This document shows, one piece after another, positions 14,525 through 23,835 of a DNA stretch of 37,735 bases (the stretch's first letter is position 1; each line of letters starts with the position of its first letter). The notes beneath the pieces are model-generated. The model saw nothing but the letters and a program-made list of their open reading frames with translations. It searched no databases and was not told the origin of the DNA. The stretch is from positions 1 through 37,735 of the forward strand of contig CAJUPU010000031.1 in NCBI GenBank assembly GCA_910588495.1. The letters are read 5' to 3'. Both the position numbers and the translations under genes were made by a program. Source of the stretch: an uncultured Oscillospiraceae bacterium. GTDB taxonomy: Bacteria; Bacillota; Clostridia; Oscillospirales; Oscillospiraceae.

Positions 14525-17113
14525 TCAACCTTTCTTGGGCTTCCGGTAATAGGTATCCTCCATGGGCAGGGTGGCGCGGAGCACGTGGTCCATGGCGTAG
14601 TAGGCCCCCTGGACGGCGGGGGCGGTGGGGATGGTGGCGATCTCGCCGATGCCCTTGGCCCCGTAGGCGAAGGGGAGCAGCTCCTCCTTTTCCACGTAGA
14701 TGGCGTGGATGTCCGGGATCTGGTCCGCACGCAGCAGGCCCAGGGTGCCGAATCTGGCGGTGGGCACGCAGTCCTTCAGGGGGAAGTCCTCGGTGAGGGC
14801 GTAGCCCAGCCCCATGAGGACGCCGCCCTCGATCTGCCCCTGGATGGAGGTGGGGTTGACCACCTTGCCCGAGTCGTGGGCGGCCCAGACCTCCTTCACC
14901 CTGCCGCCGTCGTCCAGCACCACCACGTGGGTGGCGAAGCCGTAGGCCACATGGCTCTTTGGATTGGGCTTGTCGGCCCCCAGCTTGTCGGTGGGGTCGA
15001 AGAACTCGGCGAAGAACTCCTTCCCCTCCAGGGCGGACAGATCGCCCCCCGCCTGGTCCAAAGCGGCCTTCAGCTCCGCCGCCGCCATCCGCACCGCCTC
15101 GCCGGTGATCAGGGTCTGGCGGGAGCCGGAGGTGGTGCCCGAGTCGGGGGCCAGCTCGGAATCGCTGCCCATATTCATCATTTTCTCCAGGGGGAGCCCG
15201 GCGGTCTGGGCCAGGATCTGCAAAAACACGGTGGCGCAGCCCTGGCCGATGTCCGACGCGGCGGCGTAGAGCTTGACCACTCCCTCCTCCACCACCAGCT
15301 TGCACCGGCCCTTGTCGGGCAGGCCCACCCCCACCCCCGCGTTCTTCATGGCGCAGGCGATGCCCGCCCGGCCGGGGTTGGCCTCATACGCCTCCTTCAC
15401 CGCCAGCAGGGTCTCCTTCAGCGCGGTGGAGCAGTCGGCGATCTGGCCGTTGGGCAGCGCCTTCCCCGGCTCGATGGCGTTGCGCCAGCGGATCTCCCAG
15501 GGGGAGATGCCCACCTTCTCCGCCAGCAGGTCGATGGTGGACTCTAGGGCGAACTCGCTCTGGCACACGCCGAAACCCCGGAAGGCCCCGGCGGGGGGAT
15601 TGTTGGTGTAGTACCCATACCCCCGGATATCGGTATTCTGGTAGCAGTAGGGTCCCACGGAGTGGGTGCAGGCCCGCTCCAGCACCGGGCCGCACAGGGA
15701 GGCATAGGCCCCGGTGTCGAAATAGATGTCGCAGTCCAGGGCGGTGAACACCCCGTTCTCGTCGCAGCCCAGGGTGAACGTCCCCTCCATGGCGTGGCGC
15801 TTGGGGTGGAAGCGGATGGACTCCTGGCGGGACAGCTTCACCTTGACGGGGCGGCCCACCTTCAGCGCCGCCAGGGCCGCCAGATGCTGCACCGACACGT
15901 CCTCCTTGCCGCCGAAGCCGCCGCCCACCAGCTTGTTCTCCACCACGATCCGCTCCGGCTCCCAGCCCAGCATGATGGCGATCTCCTTGCGGGTGTCGTA
16001 CACCCCCTGGTCGGTGGAATACACCTTCACCCCGTTTTTATAGGGGAAGGCCACGGCGCACTCCGGCTCCAAAAAGGCGTGCTCGGTGAAGGGGGTCCGA
16101 TAGCTCTGGGTGACCACATATTTGGAATCTGCCAGCGCCGCCTTCGCGTCCCCCCAGGTGACGTGGCGGGACTGGCACAAGTTGCCCGCCGAATGGACCT
16201 TCGGCGCGCCCGACCCCATGGCCTGGCGGATATCCCGCACCGGCTCCAGGGGCTCGTACTCCACCTTCACCGCCGCCTTGGCCTGCTCCAGGATATACTC
16301 GCTCTCGGCAATGACCAGGCAGATCGCGTCCCCCACGCAGCGGGTGACCTCCCCCTGGGCGATCATCACGTCCCAGTCCTGCTGGATGTGGCCCACCTTG
16401 TTGTGGGGCACGTCATCCGCCGTCAGCACCGCCAGCACCCCCGGCAGGGCCAGGGCGGGGGCGGCGTCGATGGACAGCACCCGCGCCCTGGGGTATTCCG
16501 AGCGGACGGCGGAGGCGTAGACCATGCCGTCCAGGTACACGTCGTCGGGGTACTCCCCGTACCCCAGCACCTTGGGGCGCACGTCGGTGCGGAAGGCACG
16601 GTCCCCCACGCCGAAGGAATCGCCCTTTTCCAGCGCCGGGTCGATCTGGGCCTCTCCCCGCAGGACGGCCCCCGCCAGGGAGATGCCCTCCACGATCTTT
16701 TTGTAGCCGGTGCACCGGCACACGTTCCCCCGGATGGCCTTTTTGATCTCCGCCTCAGACGGGTCAGGGTTGGCGTCCAGCAGGGCCTTGCCCGACATCA
16801 CCATGCCGGGGATGCAGAAGCCGCACTGCACCGCCCCCACCTTGCCGAAGGCGTAGACGAAGGCCTCCTTTTCCGCCACGCTCAGCCCCTCCACGGTGAG
16901 GATGCTTTTCCCCGCCGCCTTTTTGGTGGTGAGGATGCAGGCCCTCACGGCCCAGCCGTCCACCACGATGGTGCAGGTGCCGCAGGCCCCCTCGCTGCAC
17001 CCGTCCTTGCAGGAGGTGAGGCGCAGATCGTCCCGGAGGTAGCGCAGAAGGGGTTTGTCCTCGCCGGTCTCCCGGACCACGCCGTTGACGGTGAAGCTGT
17101 AGGTCTCGCTCAT
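14525..17113 (-). CDS. xdhD: selenium-dependent-type xanthine/purine hydroxylase (XdhD family)
   Basis: Molybdenum hydroxylase (862 residues) combining the iron-sulfur and molybdopterin parts in one chain, with no FAD domain. The N-terminal 2Fe-2S cysteines are C39, C44, C47 and C59. The second cluster uses QCGFC and CRCTGY. The Moco part shows GGGFGGKE, AGAFRGFG and the catalytic-glutamate motif KGIGE near the C-terminus. This architecture is that of Se-dependent xanthine dehydrogenases and E. coli XdhD; the selenium is a labile ligand, so no in-frame TGA is expected. Electrons presumably leave to YgfK or another partner. AGGAGAGG precedes the ATG. MocA and the ABC importer fit as cofactor suppliers. 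Confidence 0.92.
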   Translation of the reverse strand: MSETYSFTVNGVVRETGEDKPLLRYLRDDLRLTSCKDGCSEGACGTCTIVVDGWAVRACILTTKKAAGKSILTVEGLSVAEKEAFVYAFGKVGAVQCGFCIPGMVMSGKALLDANPDPSEAEIKKAIRGNVCRCTGYKKIVEGISLAGAVLRGEAQIDPALEKGDSFGVGDRAFRTDVRPKVLGYGEYPDDVYLDGMVYASAVRSEYPRARVLSIDAAPALALPGVLAVLTADDVPHNKVGHIQQDWDVMIAQGEVTRCVGDAICLVIAESEYILEQAKAAVKVEYEPLEPVRDIRQAMGSGAPKVHSAGNLCQSRHVTWGDAKAALADSKYVVTQSYRTPFTEHAFLEPECAVAFPYKNGVKVYSTDQGVYDTRKEIAIMLGWEPERIVVENKLVGGGFGGKEDVSVQHLAALAALKVGRPVKVKLSRQESIRFHPKRHAMEGTFTLGCDENGVFTALDCDIYFDTGAYASLCGPVLERACTHSVGPYCYQNTDIRGYGYYTNNPPAGAFRGFGVCQSEFALESTIDLLAEKVGISPWEIRWRNAIEPGKALPNGQIADCSTALKETLLAVKEAYEANPGRAGIACAMKNAGVGVGLPDKGRCKLVVEEGVVKLYAAASDIGQGCATVFLQILAQTAGLPLEKMMNMGSDSELAPDSGTTSGSRQTLITGEAVRMAAAELKAALDQAGGDLSALEGKEFFAEFFDPTDKLGADKPNPKSHVAYGFATHVVVLDDGGRVKEVWAAHDSGKVVNPTSIQGQIEGGVLMGLGYALTEDFPLKDCVPTARFGTLGLLRADQIPDIHAIYVEKEELLPFAYGAKGIGEIATIPTAPAVQGAYYAMDHVLRATLPMEDTYYRKPKKG

Positions 17114-17140
17114 GGGATCCTCTCCTTTTTGATGGCGTCC

Positions 17141-17167
17141 GCCCGCCCCCCGAAACGGAGGGCGGGC
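17141..17167 (-). other. intergenic hairpin between ygfK and xdhD
   Basis: An 8-bp GC stem (GCCCGCCC / GGGCGGGC) lies between the ygfK stop and the xdhD ribosome binding site. There is no T run after it on the minus strand, so it is more likely an mRNA processing or stability element than a terminator. Confidence 0.5.
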
Positions 17168-17176
17168 AAGGGCCGG

Positions 17177-20170
17177 TCAGCCCAGCAGATAGGGGTAGTT
17201 CTCGTATACCGCGCAGATCAGGCGGCGCAGGGGGTCGTACATCCCGCAGGCCGGGTCGGCCACATCGTATTCTTTGACCTCTCCGGCAAAGCGCACCAGG
17301 GTCTTGCCCCCCTCCAGCCGCAGGAAGCCCTGGTTCTGGCTGTTGTCGAAGTCCTCCCGGCTCCAGAACAGGGTGAACTTGTCCTTATAGGGGGCGCTGT
17401 CATAGGGGCAGAACACGGCGCAGTTGCCGCACTCATTGCACATCCCGTCCACGTGGACGATCTGCCGCTGGCGCATCCCCTCCACCCGGATGGCCGCGTT
17501 AGCCCGGTTGGGGCACACCTCGGCGCAGGTCTCGCACACGGTGGCGCAGCCCAGACAGCGGCTGTCCCCGCAGCAGGCGCAGTCGGTGCACACATCTCCC
17601 CGCTTGGCCAGGGGGGCAGCGAAGTCCGGATCCACGTTCTTGTCCGCAAAGGTATCCGTATCGAAGTCCTGGACGGCCTTTGCCGCCTTCATGGCCCCCG
17701 CGATGGCCTCCACCACCGTGCCGGGGCCCCTCTGGCCGTCGCCCACCACGTAGACGCCCTTCACGCTGGACTCCATCGTCTCCAAGTTTACCACGGCGCG
17801 GCCCCGGCCGTCCATCTCCAGGCCGTTGGCGGTGTACAAAGCGGTGTCCACCCGCTCGCCCACGGCGGCGATCACCGTGTCGGCGGGCACCTGGGCCGTT
17901 TTCCCCGTGTCCACCGGGGAGCGCCGCCCGGACGCGTCGGGGGCGCCCAGCTCCATCACCTTGCAGGTGAGGGCGCCGTCCTTGACGCCCACGGGCGAGA
18001 GCAGCTCCCGGAACTCCACGCCGTCGGCCAGGGCCAGCTCCAGCTCCTCCTGGTCGGCGGGCAAGTACCGTTTCGTCCGGCGGTACACCAGGGACACTGT
18101 TTTCACCCCGGGGACGCGCTTGGCCGCCCGGGCGGCGTCCATGGCGGTGTTGCCGCCGCCGATCACCACCACGTTCTCCCCCAGCGCCAGGGTGTCCGGG
18201 GCCTTCTTGGCCCCCTCCAGGAAGGAGATCACGTTCAGCTCCTCCCCGTACTCCAGCCCGGCGGAGCCGTGCTCCCAGGCCCCGGTGGCCACGATCACAT
18301 GGGTGTATACATGCAGCAGGGCCTTGAAATCGTCGATCCGGGTGTTCAGGCGGACCTTCACCCCCATGGCCTCCATGAGCTTGACATCGTTGTCGATGGC
18401 CTCGTGGGAGATGCGGAACGCCGGGATCACGTGGCGGACGATGCCGCCCAGGGAGTCCCGGGCCTCGAAGAGGGTGACGTCCACCCCGGCCCGGCCCAGG
18501 AAGAAGGCCGCCGCCATGCCCGCCGGGCCGCCGCCCACGACGGCGGCCTTTTTGCCGCCCACCGGGGCCCCGGGCCTCAGCTTGGGCAGGAGGGAGGCAA
18601 AGCCGCCCTGGGCCGCCTTCAGCTTCTGGGCGCGGATATAGACGCTCTCGTCATAGGCGTTCCGCATGCACTTGTCCTGGCAGCGGTGGGAGCAGATGGT
18701 GCCGGTGATAAAGGGCAGGGGGTTGCGCCGGGTGACGATCTCCAGGGCCTGCTCGTATTTGCCCGCGCTCACCGCCATGAGATAGGCGGGGATGTCCTGC
18801 CGGATGGGGCACCCGGACCGGCAGGGGGCCTGGAAGCAGTCGATGAGCGGCACCTTTTGGTCCGTTTTCCGGCTGGGGATGGGCTTCACCGGCTTGGTCC
18901 AGTGGCCGTCCGCCGGGATGGCCTCCACCAGCGCCGCCACCTTGGCCGCGTCCACCCCCTGCCACGCGCTGCGATCGATGTCCGCCAGCAGGCCGGCGAT
19001 CTGGCTCAGGCGCTGATAGCCGCCGGGCTTGAGGATGGTGGTGGCCATGGTGATGGGCCAGATGCCCGCGTCGAACAGGTTTTGGATGGAGGCGGCGTCC
19101 GCCCCGCCGGAGTAGGAGATCCGCAGCTTTCCGTCGAACTCCTTTGCCAGCATCCCCGCCAGGGAGAGGGACAGGGGGTATAGGGACCGGCCGGACATGT
19201 ACATCTCGCTGGAGGGCAGCTCCCCCGCCGCCACGTCCACCGGGAAGGTGTTGGTGATCTTCACGCCGAAGGCCAGGCCCCTCTCGCCGCACAGCTTCTG
19301 GAGGCGGCGGAACATGGGGACGGCGTCCGCCCACTGCAGGTCCTCCTTGAAGTGGTGGTCGTCGAAGGCGATGTAGTCATAGCCCAGGCTGTCCAGTGTC
19401 TTTCGGGCGAACTCATAGCCCAGCAGGGTGGGATTGCACTTGATATAGGTGTTCAGGCCCTTTTCTGTGATCAGGTAGGTGGCGATGCGCTCGATCTCGT
19501 CGGGGGGACAGCCGTGGAGGGTGGACTCGGTGATGGAGGCGGACACCTTGGGGGAGACGGCCCTCACATAGTCCTCGTCCACGTTTTGGAACCGGCCCAG
19601 GCTGGCCAGGGACCAGTCCAGGCACTCCTTCCACACCTGGGAGCCGGAGGCGTCCTTCATCCCCTCGATGAAGCGGTCGATCTTCTCGCTCTGGATGCCC
19701 GCCAGGTCGTAGCCCACCGACATGTTGAACACGAAGCCGTCGGGGCCGCCCAGGCCCAGCTCCTTGGCCAGCAGCTTGCAGGCCCACCACGCCTTCACGT
19801 ATTCCGCATACGCCTGGGGCACGGTGAGCTCGGTGGACCACTCGCAGTTGTAGCACTCGTCCCCGGCGGTGATGCAGGGCTTGCTGACGCACTTGGACAG
19901 CTCCTCGCCGTCCATGATCTGGACGGTCTTGAGCTCGAAGAACCGGGCCCCGGCGGCGTAGGCGGCGATGATGTTCTGGGCCAGCTGGGTGTGGGGCCCC
20001 GCGGCGGGGCCGTAGGGGGACTCGATCCGCTCCTCAAAGATGGGCAGGGCCTTGTCCCCGGCGCACTTCACCAGCTTGGACACGCCGAAGATGCTGCCCT
20101 GGTCGTGGTACTCGGTGAGCACCCAGTCCATCAGCTGGGCGAAGGGCATGGGCCGCATGATATCGCTCAT
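17177..20170 (-). CDS. ygfK: YgfK, Fe-S flavoprotein (putative selenate reductase family)
   Basis: Large oxidoreductase (997 residues; E. coli YgfK is about 1030). The N-terminal 430 residues form a dihydroorotate-dehydrogenase-like barrel. A GltD-like part follows, with cysteines (CRSGCPIRQDIPAY, CSHRCQDKC), an FAD loop VVGGGPAGMAAA and an NAD(P)H loop VVIGGGNTAMDAARAAKR. A ferredoxin-like C-terminus holds cysteine groups (CGDSRCLGCATVCETC, CNECGNCAVFC). The start at 20170 matches the known N-terminus (MSDIMRPMPF) and has GGAGG. The selenate reductase name is historical; in this locus it is proposed to reduce a purine intermediate or act as XdhD's redox partner. Confidence 0.92.
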   Translation of the reverse strand: MSDIMRPMPFAQLMDWVLTEYHDQGSIFGVSKLVKCAGDKALPIFEERIESPYGPAAGPHTQLAQNIIAAYAAGARFFELKTVQIMDGEELSKCVSKPCITAGDECYNCEWSTELTVPQAYAEYVKAWWACKLLAKELGLGGPDGFVFNMSVGYDLAGIQSEKIDRFIEGMKDASGSQVWKECLDWSLASLGRFQNVDEDYVRAVSPKVSASITESTLHGCPPDEIERIATYLITEKGLNTYIKCNPTLLGYEFARKTLDSLGYDYIAFDDHHFKEDLQWADAVPMFRRLQKLCGERGLAFGVKITNTFPVDVAAGELPSSEMYMSGRSLYPLSLSLAGMLAKEFDGKLRISYSGGADAASIQNLFDAGIWPITMATTILKPGGYQRLSQIAGLLADIDRSAWQGVDAAKVAALVEAIPADGHWTKPVKPIPSRKTDQKVPLIDCFQAPCRSGCPIRQDIPAYLMAVSAGKYEQALEIVTRRNPLPFITGTICSHRCQDKCMRNAYDESVYIRAQKLKAAQGGFASLLPKLRPGAPVGGKKAAVVGGGPAGMAAAFFLGRAGVDVTLFEARDSLGGIVRHVIPAFRISHEAIDNDVKLMEAMGVKVRLNTRIDDFKALLHVYTHVIVATGAWEHGSAGLEYGEELNVISFLEGAKKAPDTLALGENVVVIGGGNTAMDAARAAKRVPGVKTVSLVYRRTKRYLPADQEELELALADGVEFRELLSPVGVKDGALTCKVMELGAPDASGRRSPVDTGKTAQVPADTVIAAVGERVDTALYTANGLEMDGRGRAVVNLETMESSVKGVYVVGDGQRGPGTVVEAIAGAMKAAKAVQDFDTDTFADKNVDPDFAAPLAKRGDVCTDCACCGDSRCLGCATVCETCAEVCPNRANAAIRVEGMRQRQIVHVDGMCNECGNCAVFCPYDSAPYKDKFTLFWSREDFDNSQNQGFLRLEGGKTLVRFAGEVKEYDVADPACGMYDPLRRLICAVYENYPYLLG

Positions 20171-20233
20171 TGTGATGTTCCTCCATAATGATGTGTTGCC
20201 CCGGAGGGCTTTGCGCAAACGTTCTTTTCCGGC

Positions 20234-21574
20234 TCAGTAGACTCTGTGGTTCAGCTCGCCCCACAGCTTCTTGGACTGCTCCAGCGTCCAGGCGTTGATG
20301 GCGTCCTCGTCGATGCCCACGAATTCCCGGTCCTTGTAGACCACCTTCCCGTTGACGATCGTGGTGCGGCAGTTCTTGCCCATCATGCCGAAGAGCATAT
20401 GGCCGTCGATGTTGTCCGCGCCGAAGGGGGTGAAGGGCTTGTAGTCCATGACGATCACATCCGCCGCCGCCCCCGGCTCCAGCACGCCCAGGGGCTTGTG
20501 GAAATACCGGGCGCAGATGGCGGGATTGTTCCGGAACAGCATCCCCATGGCCTCGCCCCAGCCCGCGTTGGGGTCGCAGGCGTTGTGCCACTGCATGGGC
20601 AGCAGGACCTTCAAAGACTCCAGCATGTCGTGGGTGTAGGCGTCGGTGCCCAGGCCGATCAGGATGCCCTTTTCATACAGTTTGAGCACCGGGGAGCAGC
20701 CCACCGCGTTGCCCATGTTGGACTCGGGGTTGTGGCACACCATGGTATTGGTCTCCCGGATGATGTCCATCTCCGCCGGGGAGACGTGGATGCAGTGGCC
20801 CAGCATGGTCTTTTCCCCCAGGATGCCGTTATAGAGCAGGCGGTTGACGGGGCGGCAGCCGTAATTGCTCAGGGAGTCGTACACGTCGTCCATGCCCTCG
20901 GCCACGTGGATGTGGAAGCCGGTCATGCCGTCGTTGGCCTTGACCATCTCCTCGAAGGTCTTGTCGGAGATGGTGAACAAGGCGTGGCCGCCGAACATGG
21001 CCTTTATCATGTCGCTGTTCTCCTGCTTGGCCCAGCGGGCGAAGTCGGCGTTCTCCCGGATGGACTGGGCGCACTTCTCCGCCCCGTCCCGCTCGGACAC
21101 CTCGTAGCACAGGCAGGCCCTCATGCCCAGTTCGGCACACACGTCCTTGATGGCGAACAGGGAGCCGGGGATCTCCCCGAAGGAGGCGTGGTGGTCGAAG
21201 ATGGTGGTGACGCCGTCCCGGATGCAGTCCAGCACGGTGGCGTAGGCGCAGGCCCTGGTGCCGTCCAGGGTGAGATGGCGGTCGATGTTCCACCACTGGC
21301 CGTCCAGCACCTCCAGGAACCTGGTGGGGCTGTAGCCGTCGATGGCCAGGCCCCGGGCCAGGCCGGAATAGATATGGGTATGGACGTTGATGAGGCCGGG
21401 CATGATCACGCCGCCCCGGGCGTCCACGAACTCCGCCTCCGGGTATTTAGCCCGCATGGCCTCCAGCGTGCCGGTCTCCTTGACGGCGTCCCCGTCCAGC
21501 ACCACCGCGCCGTTCTCCAGATAGGGGTCGGTGTCGCTCCGGGTGACGAGCCTTCCGTTGCCGATCAGCAGCAT
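20234..21574 (-). CDS. ssnA: SsnA, amidohydrolase-superfamily aminohydrolase
   Basis: Metal-dependent aminohydrolase (446 residues) of the TrzN/guanine-deaminase branch. Ligands are seen at H65 and H67 (NVHTHIY), a histidine in GFHIHVAEG, another in LGHCIH and an aspartate in LGTDAYTHD. GGGAGG lies nine bases before the ATG. It is the first gene of the ssnA-ygfK-xdhD-ABC operon and faces the regulator gene divergently. SsnA homologues accompany ygfK and xdhD in purine clusters; the precise reaction (deamination or ring hydrolysis) is inference. Confidence 0.92.
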   Translation of the reverse strand: MLLIGNGRLVTRSDTDPYLENGAVVLDGDAVKETGTLEAMRAKYPEAEFVDARGGVIMPGLINVHTHIYSGLARGLAIDGYSPTRFLEVLDGQWWNIDRHLTLDGTRACAYATVLDCIRDGVTTIFDHHASFGEIPGSLFAIKDVCAELGMRACLCYEVSERDGAEKCAQSIRENADFARWAKQENSDMIKAMFGGHALFTISDKTFEEMVKANDGMTGFHIHVAEGMDDVYDSLSNYGCRPVNRLLYNGILGEKTMLGHCIHVSPAEMDIIRETNTMVCHNPESNMGNAVGCSPVLKLYEKGILIGLGTDAYTHDMLESLKVLLPMQWHNACDPNAGWGEAMGMLFRNNPAICARYFHKPLGVLEPGAAADVIVMDYKPFTPFGADNIDGHMLFGMMGKNCRTTIVNGKVVYKDREFVGIDEDAINAWTLEQSKKLWGELNHRVY

Positions 21575-21596
21575 AGTGTTTCCTCCCGTTCATCAT

Positions 21597-21611
21597 CAAA
21601 ATAGTTTTTTG
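21597..21611 (-). promoter_or_regulatory. candidate operator before ssnA
   Basis: A perfect inverted repeat CAAAA-TAGTT-TTTTG resembles the AT-rich palindromes upstream of ygeX and of the purine permease. No strong sigma-A promoter is visible in the ssnA direction, which would fit activator dependence. Confidence 0.35.
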
Positions 21612-21625
21612 CTCAAACCTTTTTC

Positions 21626-21653
21626 TTGCAATGTAAGGATCCTGTGCTATACT
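21626..21653 (+). promoter_or_regulatory. promoter of the YheO-type regulator
   Basis: TTGCAA (21626-21631) and TATACT (21648-21653) are separated by 16 bases, about 35 bases before the chosen start codon. Confidence 0.7.
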
Positions 21654-21687
21654 ATTGGTATCCTGAATGTTGCGAGGTGGTTTCCAT

Positions 21688-22335
21688 TTGGACGCGTCTA
21701 TGATTCAATTCCTGTTCCGGCTGGCCAAAGCCCTGGCCGCCCAGTTCGGCCCCAGCTGCGAGGTGGTCATCCACGACCTGCAGTCCAACGACCCGGACAG
21801 CTCCATCGTGGCCATCGAGAACGGCCATGTCTCCGGCCGCAAGGTGGGGGACGGCCCCTCCCACGTGGTGCTGGAGGCGCTGAACAGCGGCGGCATCCCG
21901 GAGGACCGCCTGAGCTATCTGACCAAGACCGCCGACGGCAAGACCCTGAAGTCCACCACCGTCTACATCCGGGACGAGGGGCGGGAGCCCATCGGCATCT
22001 TCTCCATCAACTACGACATCACCCTGATGCTGGCCATGGAGGAGAACCTGCGGCAGTTCACCGCCCCCGCCCTTCAGCAGGCGGAAAACACCCCCGAGCC
22101 CATCACCCAGAACGTCTCCGACCTGCTGGACGCGCTGATCGAGCAGAGCGTGAAGCGGGTGGGCAAGCCCGCCGCCCTCATGACCAAGGAGGAGAAGGTG
22201 AAGGCCATCGGGTTCCTCAACGACACCGGGGCCTTTCTCATCACCAAGTCGGGGGCCAGGGTGTGCAAATACTTCGGGATCTCCAAGTACACCCTGTACA
22301 GCTACATGGAGGAGGCCAAGGGCGGCAAGGACTAG
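21688..22335 (+). CDS. YheO-type PAS/helix-turn-helix transcriptional regulator
   Basis: A 215-residue regulator with an N-terminal YheO-like PAS domain (about residues 5-125; family signature CEVVIHDL) and a C-terminal helix-turn-helix (about 160-210) of the DauR/YheO class. GAGGTGG at 21674-21680 is ideally placed for a TTG start at 21688; ATG codons at 21667 and 21700 in the same frame are alternatives. Divergent from ssnA and convergent with the purine permease, it is the obvious candidate regulator of the locus. The PAS domain may sense a purine or an intermediate; this is inference. Confidence 0.85.
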   Translation: MDASMIQFLFRLAKALAAQFGPSCEVVIHDLQSNDPDSSIVAIENGHVSGRKVGDGPSHVVLEALNSGGIPEDRLSYLTKTADGKTLKSTTVYIRDEGREPIGIFSINYDITLMLAMEENLRQFTAPALQQAENTPEPITQNVSDLLDALIEQSVKRVGKPAALMTKEEKVKAIGFLNDTGAFLITKSGARVCKYFGISKYTLYSYMEEAKGGKD

Positions 22336-22341
22336 ATCGGG

Positions 22342-22372
22342 CCGGGCCGGTGAACGCACCGGCCCGGTCTTT
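22342..22372. terminator. terminator between the regulator and the permease
   Basis: A perfect 11-bp GC stem (CCGGGCCGGTG / CACCGGCCCGG) with AACG loop is followed by TCTTTTT on the plus strand. It lies between two convergent genes. Confidence 0.88.
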
Positions 22373-22377
22373 TTCGC

Positions 22378-23715
22378 CTATGCCTGGGGTCCGGCGGCCT
22401 GGTCCCGGGGCAGGAACAGGTTCAGGGCGATCGCCGTGATGGCGGTGACCACGATGGGGGAGGAGCCGAACACGGTGTGCACCCAGGCGGGGAAGCCGGG
22501 GCCCTGGAGGGAGCCCGCCACCTGGGTGATGCCCACGCCCAGGGCCACGGACAGCCTCACCACCGCGCTGGAGCGCATGGAGAAGTGGTCCGACGTGATC
22601 ATGCGGATGCCCGTCATGGTGATGGTGGCGAACACGGAGATGGTGGCCCCGCCGATCACCGCCTGGGGGATGGTGGTGAGGATGGCGGACAGCTTGGGCA
22701 CCAGCCCCGCCACCAGCAGCACCAGAGAGGCGAAGGCGAACACCGCTTTGTTGACGACCCGGTTGACGGTGACGATGCCCACGTTCTGGCTGTAGGTGGC
22801 CGCGGGCAGGCCCCCGAACAGGGCACCCAGGATGGACACCACGCCCTGGGCCACGATGCCGCCGGACAGCTCCTTGTCGGTGGGCATGCGGTCCATGCCG
22901 CCCATGGTGGTGGAGGACAGGTCGCCGATGGTCTGCACCGCGTTGATGACGTACACCACCGCCAGGGAGATGCAGGCGCTGATCTCAAACCTGACGCCGA
23001 AGTGGAGGGGGGCGGCCAGCTGGAACCAGCCCGCCGGGGCCACGGCGGAGAAGTCCACCATGCCCAGGCCCAGGGCCAGCACATAGCCCACGATCATGCC
23101 CCACAGGATGGCCCCCAGCTTCAAAACGCCCCTGCCGAAGTTCTGGAGGACCACCACCACCGCCAGGGTGACCAGGGCCACCGCCCAGTTCTTCAGCCCG
23201 CCGAAGTCGGCGCTGCCCGCGCCGCCCGCCATGTATTTCACCGCCGTGGGATAGAGGGACAAGCCGATGGTGAAGATCACGGTGCCGGTGATAAGGGGCG
23301 GGAACAGCTTTCGGATCTGCTTGACAAAGACGCCGAACAGGATGGCCACGCAGCCCCCCACGATCTCCGCGCCCAAAATGGTGGGCAGGTCGAACTGGCC
23401 GCCGATGGCCAGCAGGGTGGGCACATAGGCGAAGCTGATGCCCATGACCACCGGCAGGCCGGAGCCGATGCGGTGTTTGATGGTGTACAGCTGGAGCAGG
23501 GTGGCCAGGGCGGTGACGATGAGGGACACCTGGATGAGCAGGGTGCGGTCGGCGTCGGACAGGCCGCAGGTGTTGGACACCATGATGGCCGGGGTGATGA
23601 CCCCCACGATGGCGGCCACCACATGCTGGAGCCCCAGGGGGATGAGCTGGCCGGGAGCGGGGACGCCTTCCAGGGAGAACACAGATCCCGGGGCGCGGGC
23701 AGGCTGTTCTGTCAT
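22378..23715 (-). CDS. NCS2-family purine (urate/xanthine) permease
   Basis: Nucleobase:cation symporter of the NCS2 family (445 residues, about 12-14 membrane segments). LGLQHVVAA is the first-helix motif, and YSQNVGIVTVNRVVNK corresponds to the family motif around the substrate-binding helix. The run of QNVG rather than QNNG and the genomic context favour the urate/xanthine branch (UacT, XanQ, PbuX) over uracil carriers. GGAGG precedes the ATG. It has its own strong promoter and is transcribed towards the regulator. It presumably supplies the substrate for the locus. Confidence 0.92.
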   Translation of the reverse strand: MTEQPARAPGSVFSLEGVPAPGQLIPLGLQHVVAAIVGVITPAIMVSNTCGLSDADRTLLIQVSLIVTALATLLQLYTIKHRIGSGLPVVMGISFAYVPTLLAIGGQFDLPTILGAEIVGGCVAILFGVFVKQIRKLFPPLITGTVIFTIGLSLYPTAVKYMAGGAGSADFGGLKNWAVALVTLAVVVVLQNFGRGVLKLGAILWGMIVGYVLALGLGMVDFSAVAPAGWFQLAAPLHFGVRFEISACISLAVVYVINAVQTIGDLSSTTMGGMDRMPTDKELSGGIVAQGVVSILGALFGGLPAATYSQNVGIVTVNRVVNKAVFAFASLVLLVAGLVPKLSAILTTIPQAVIGGATISVFATITMTGIRMITSDHFSMRSSAVVRLSVALGVGITQVAGSLQGPGFPAWVHTVFGSSPIVVTAITAIALNLFLPRDQAAGPQA

Positions 23716-23767
23716 GGGAATTCCTCCTTACTTTTTTTGAGCTATAAAAAATTTATTTCATAATTCG

Positions 23768-23796
23768 AGTATAGCCCATTTCCACCGGGATTTCAA
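23768..23796 (-). promoter_or_regulatory. promoter of the purine permease
   Basis: On the minus strand, TTGAAA (23791-23796) and TATACT (23768-23773) are separated by 17 bases, giving a leader of about 45 bases. Confidence 0.85.
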
Positions 23797-23835
23797 GGAA
23801 GAAAACCGCGCCGGGCCGCCAAAATACGGCCGCTG

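Noticed and set aside
14525..17113. Possible selenocysteine codon in xdhD
   Set aside because: The reading frame is continuous with all motifs intact; enzymes of this type carry selenium as a labile ligand, not as selenocysteine.
15662..19183. Very long plus-strand open frame opposite xdhD and ygfK
   Set aside because: It is a product of high GC in third codon positions of the real minus-strand genes. Its translation is low-complexity Gly/His/Val/Pro/Arg with no motif and no ribosome binding site.
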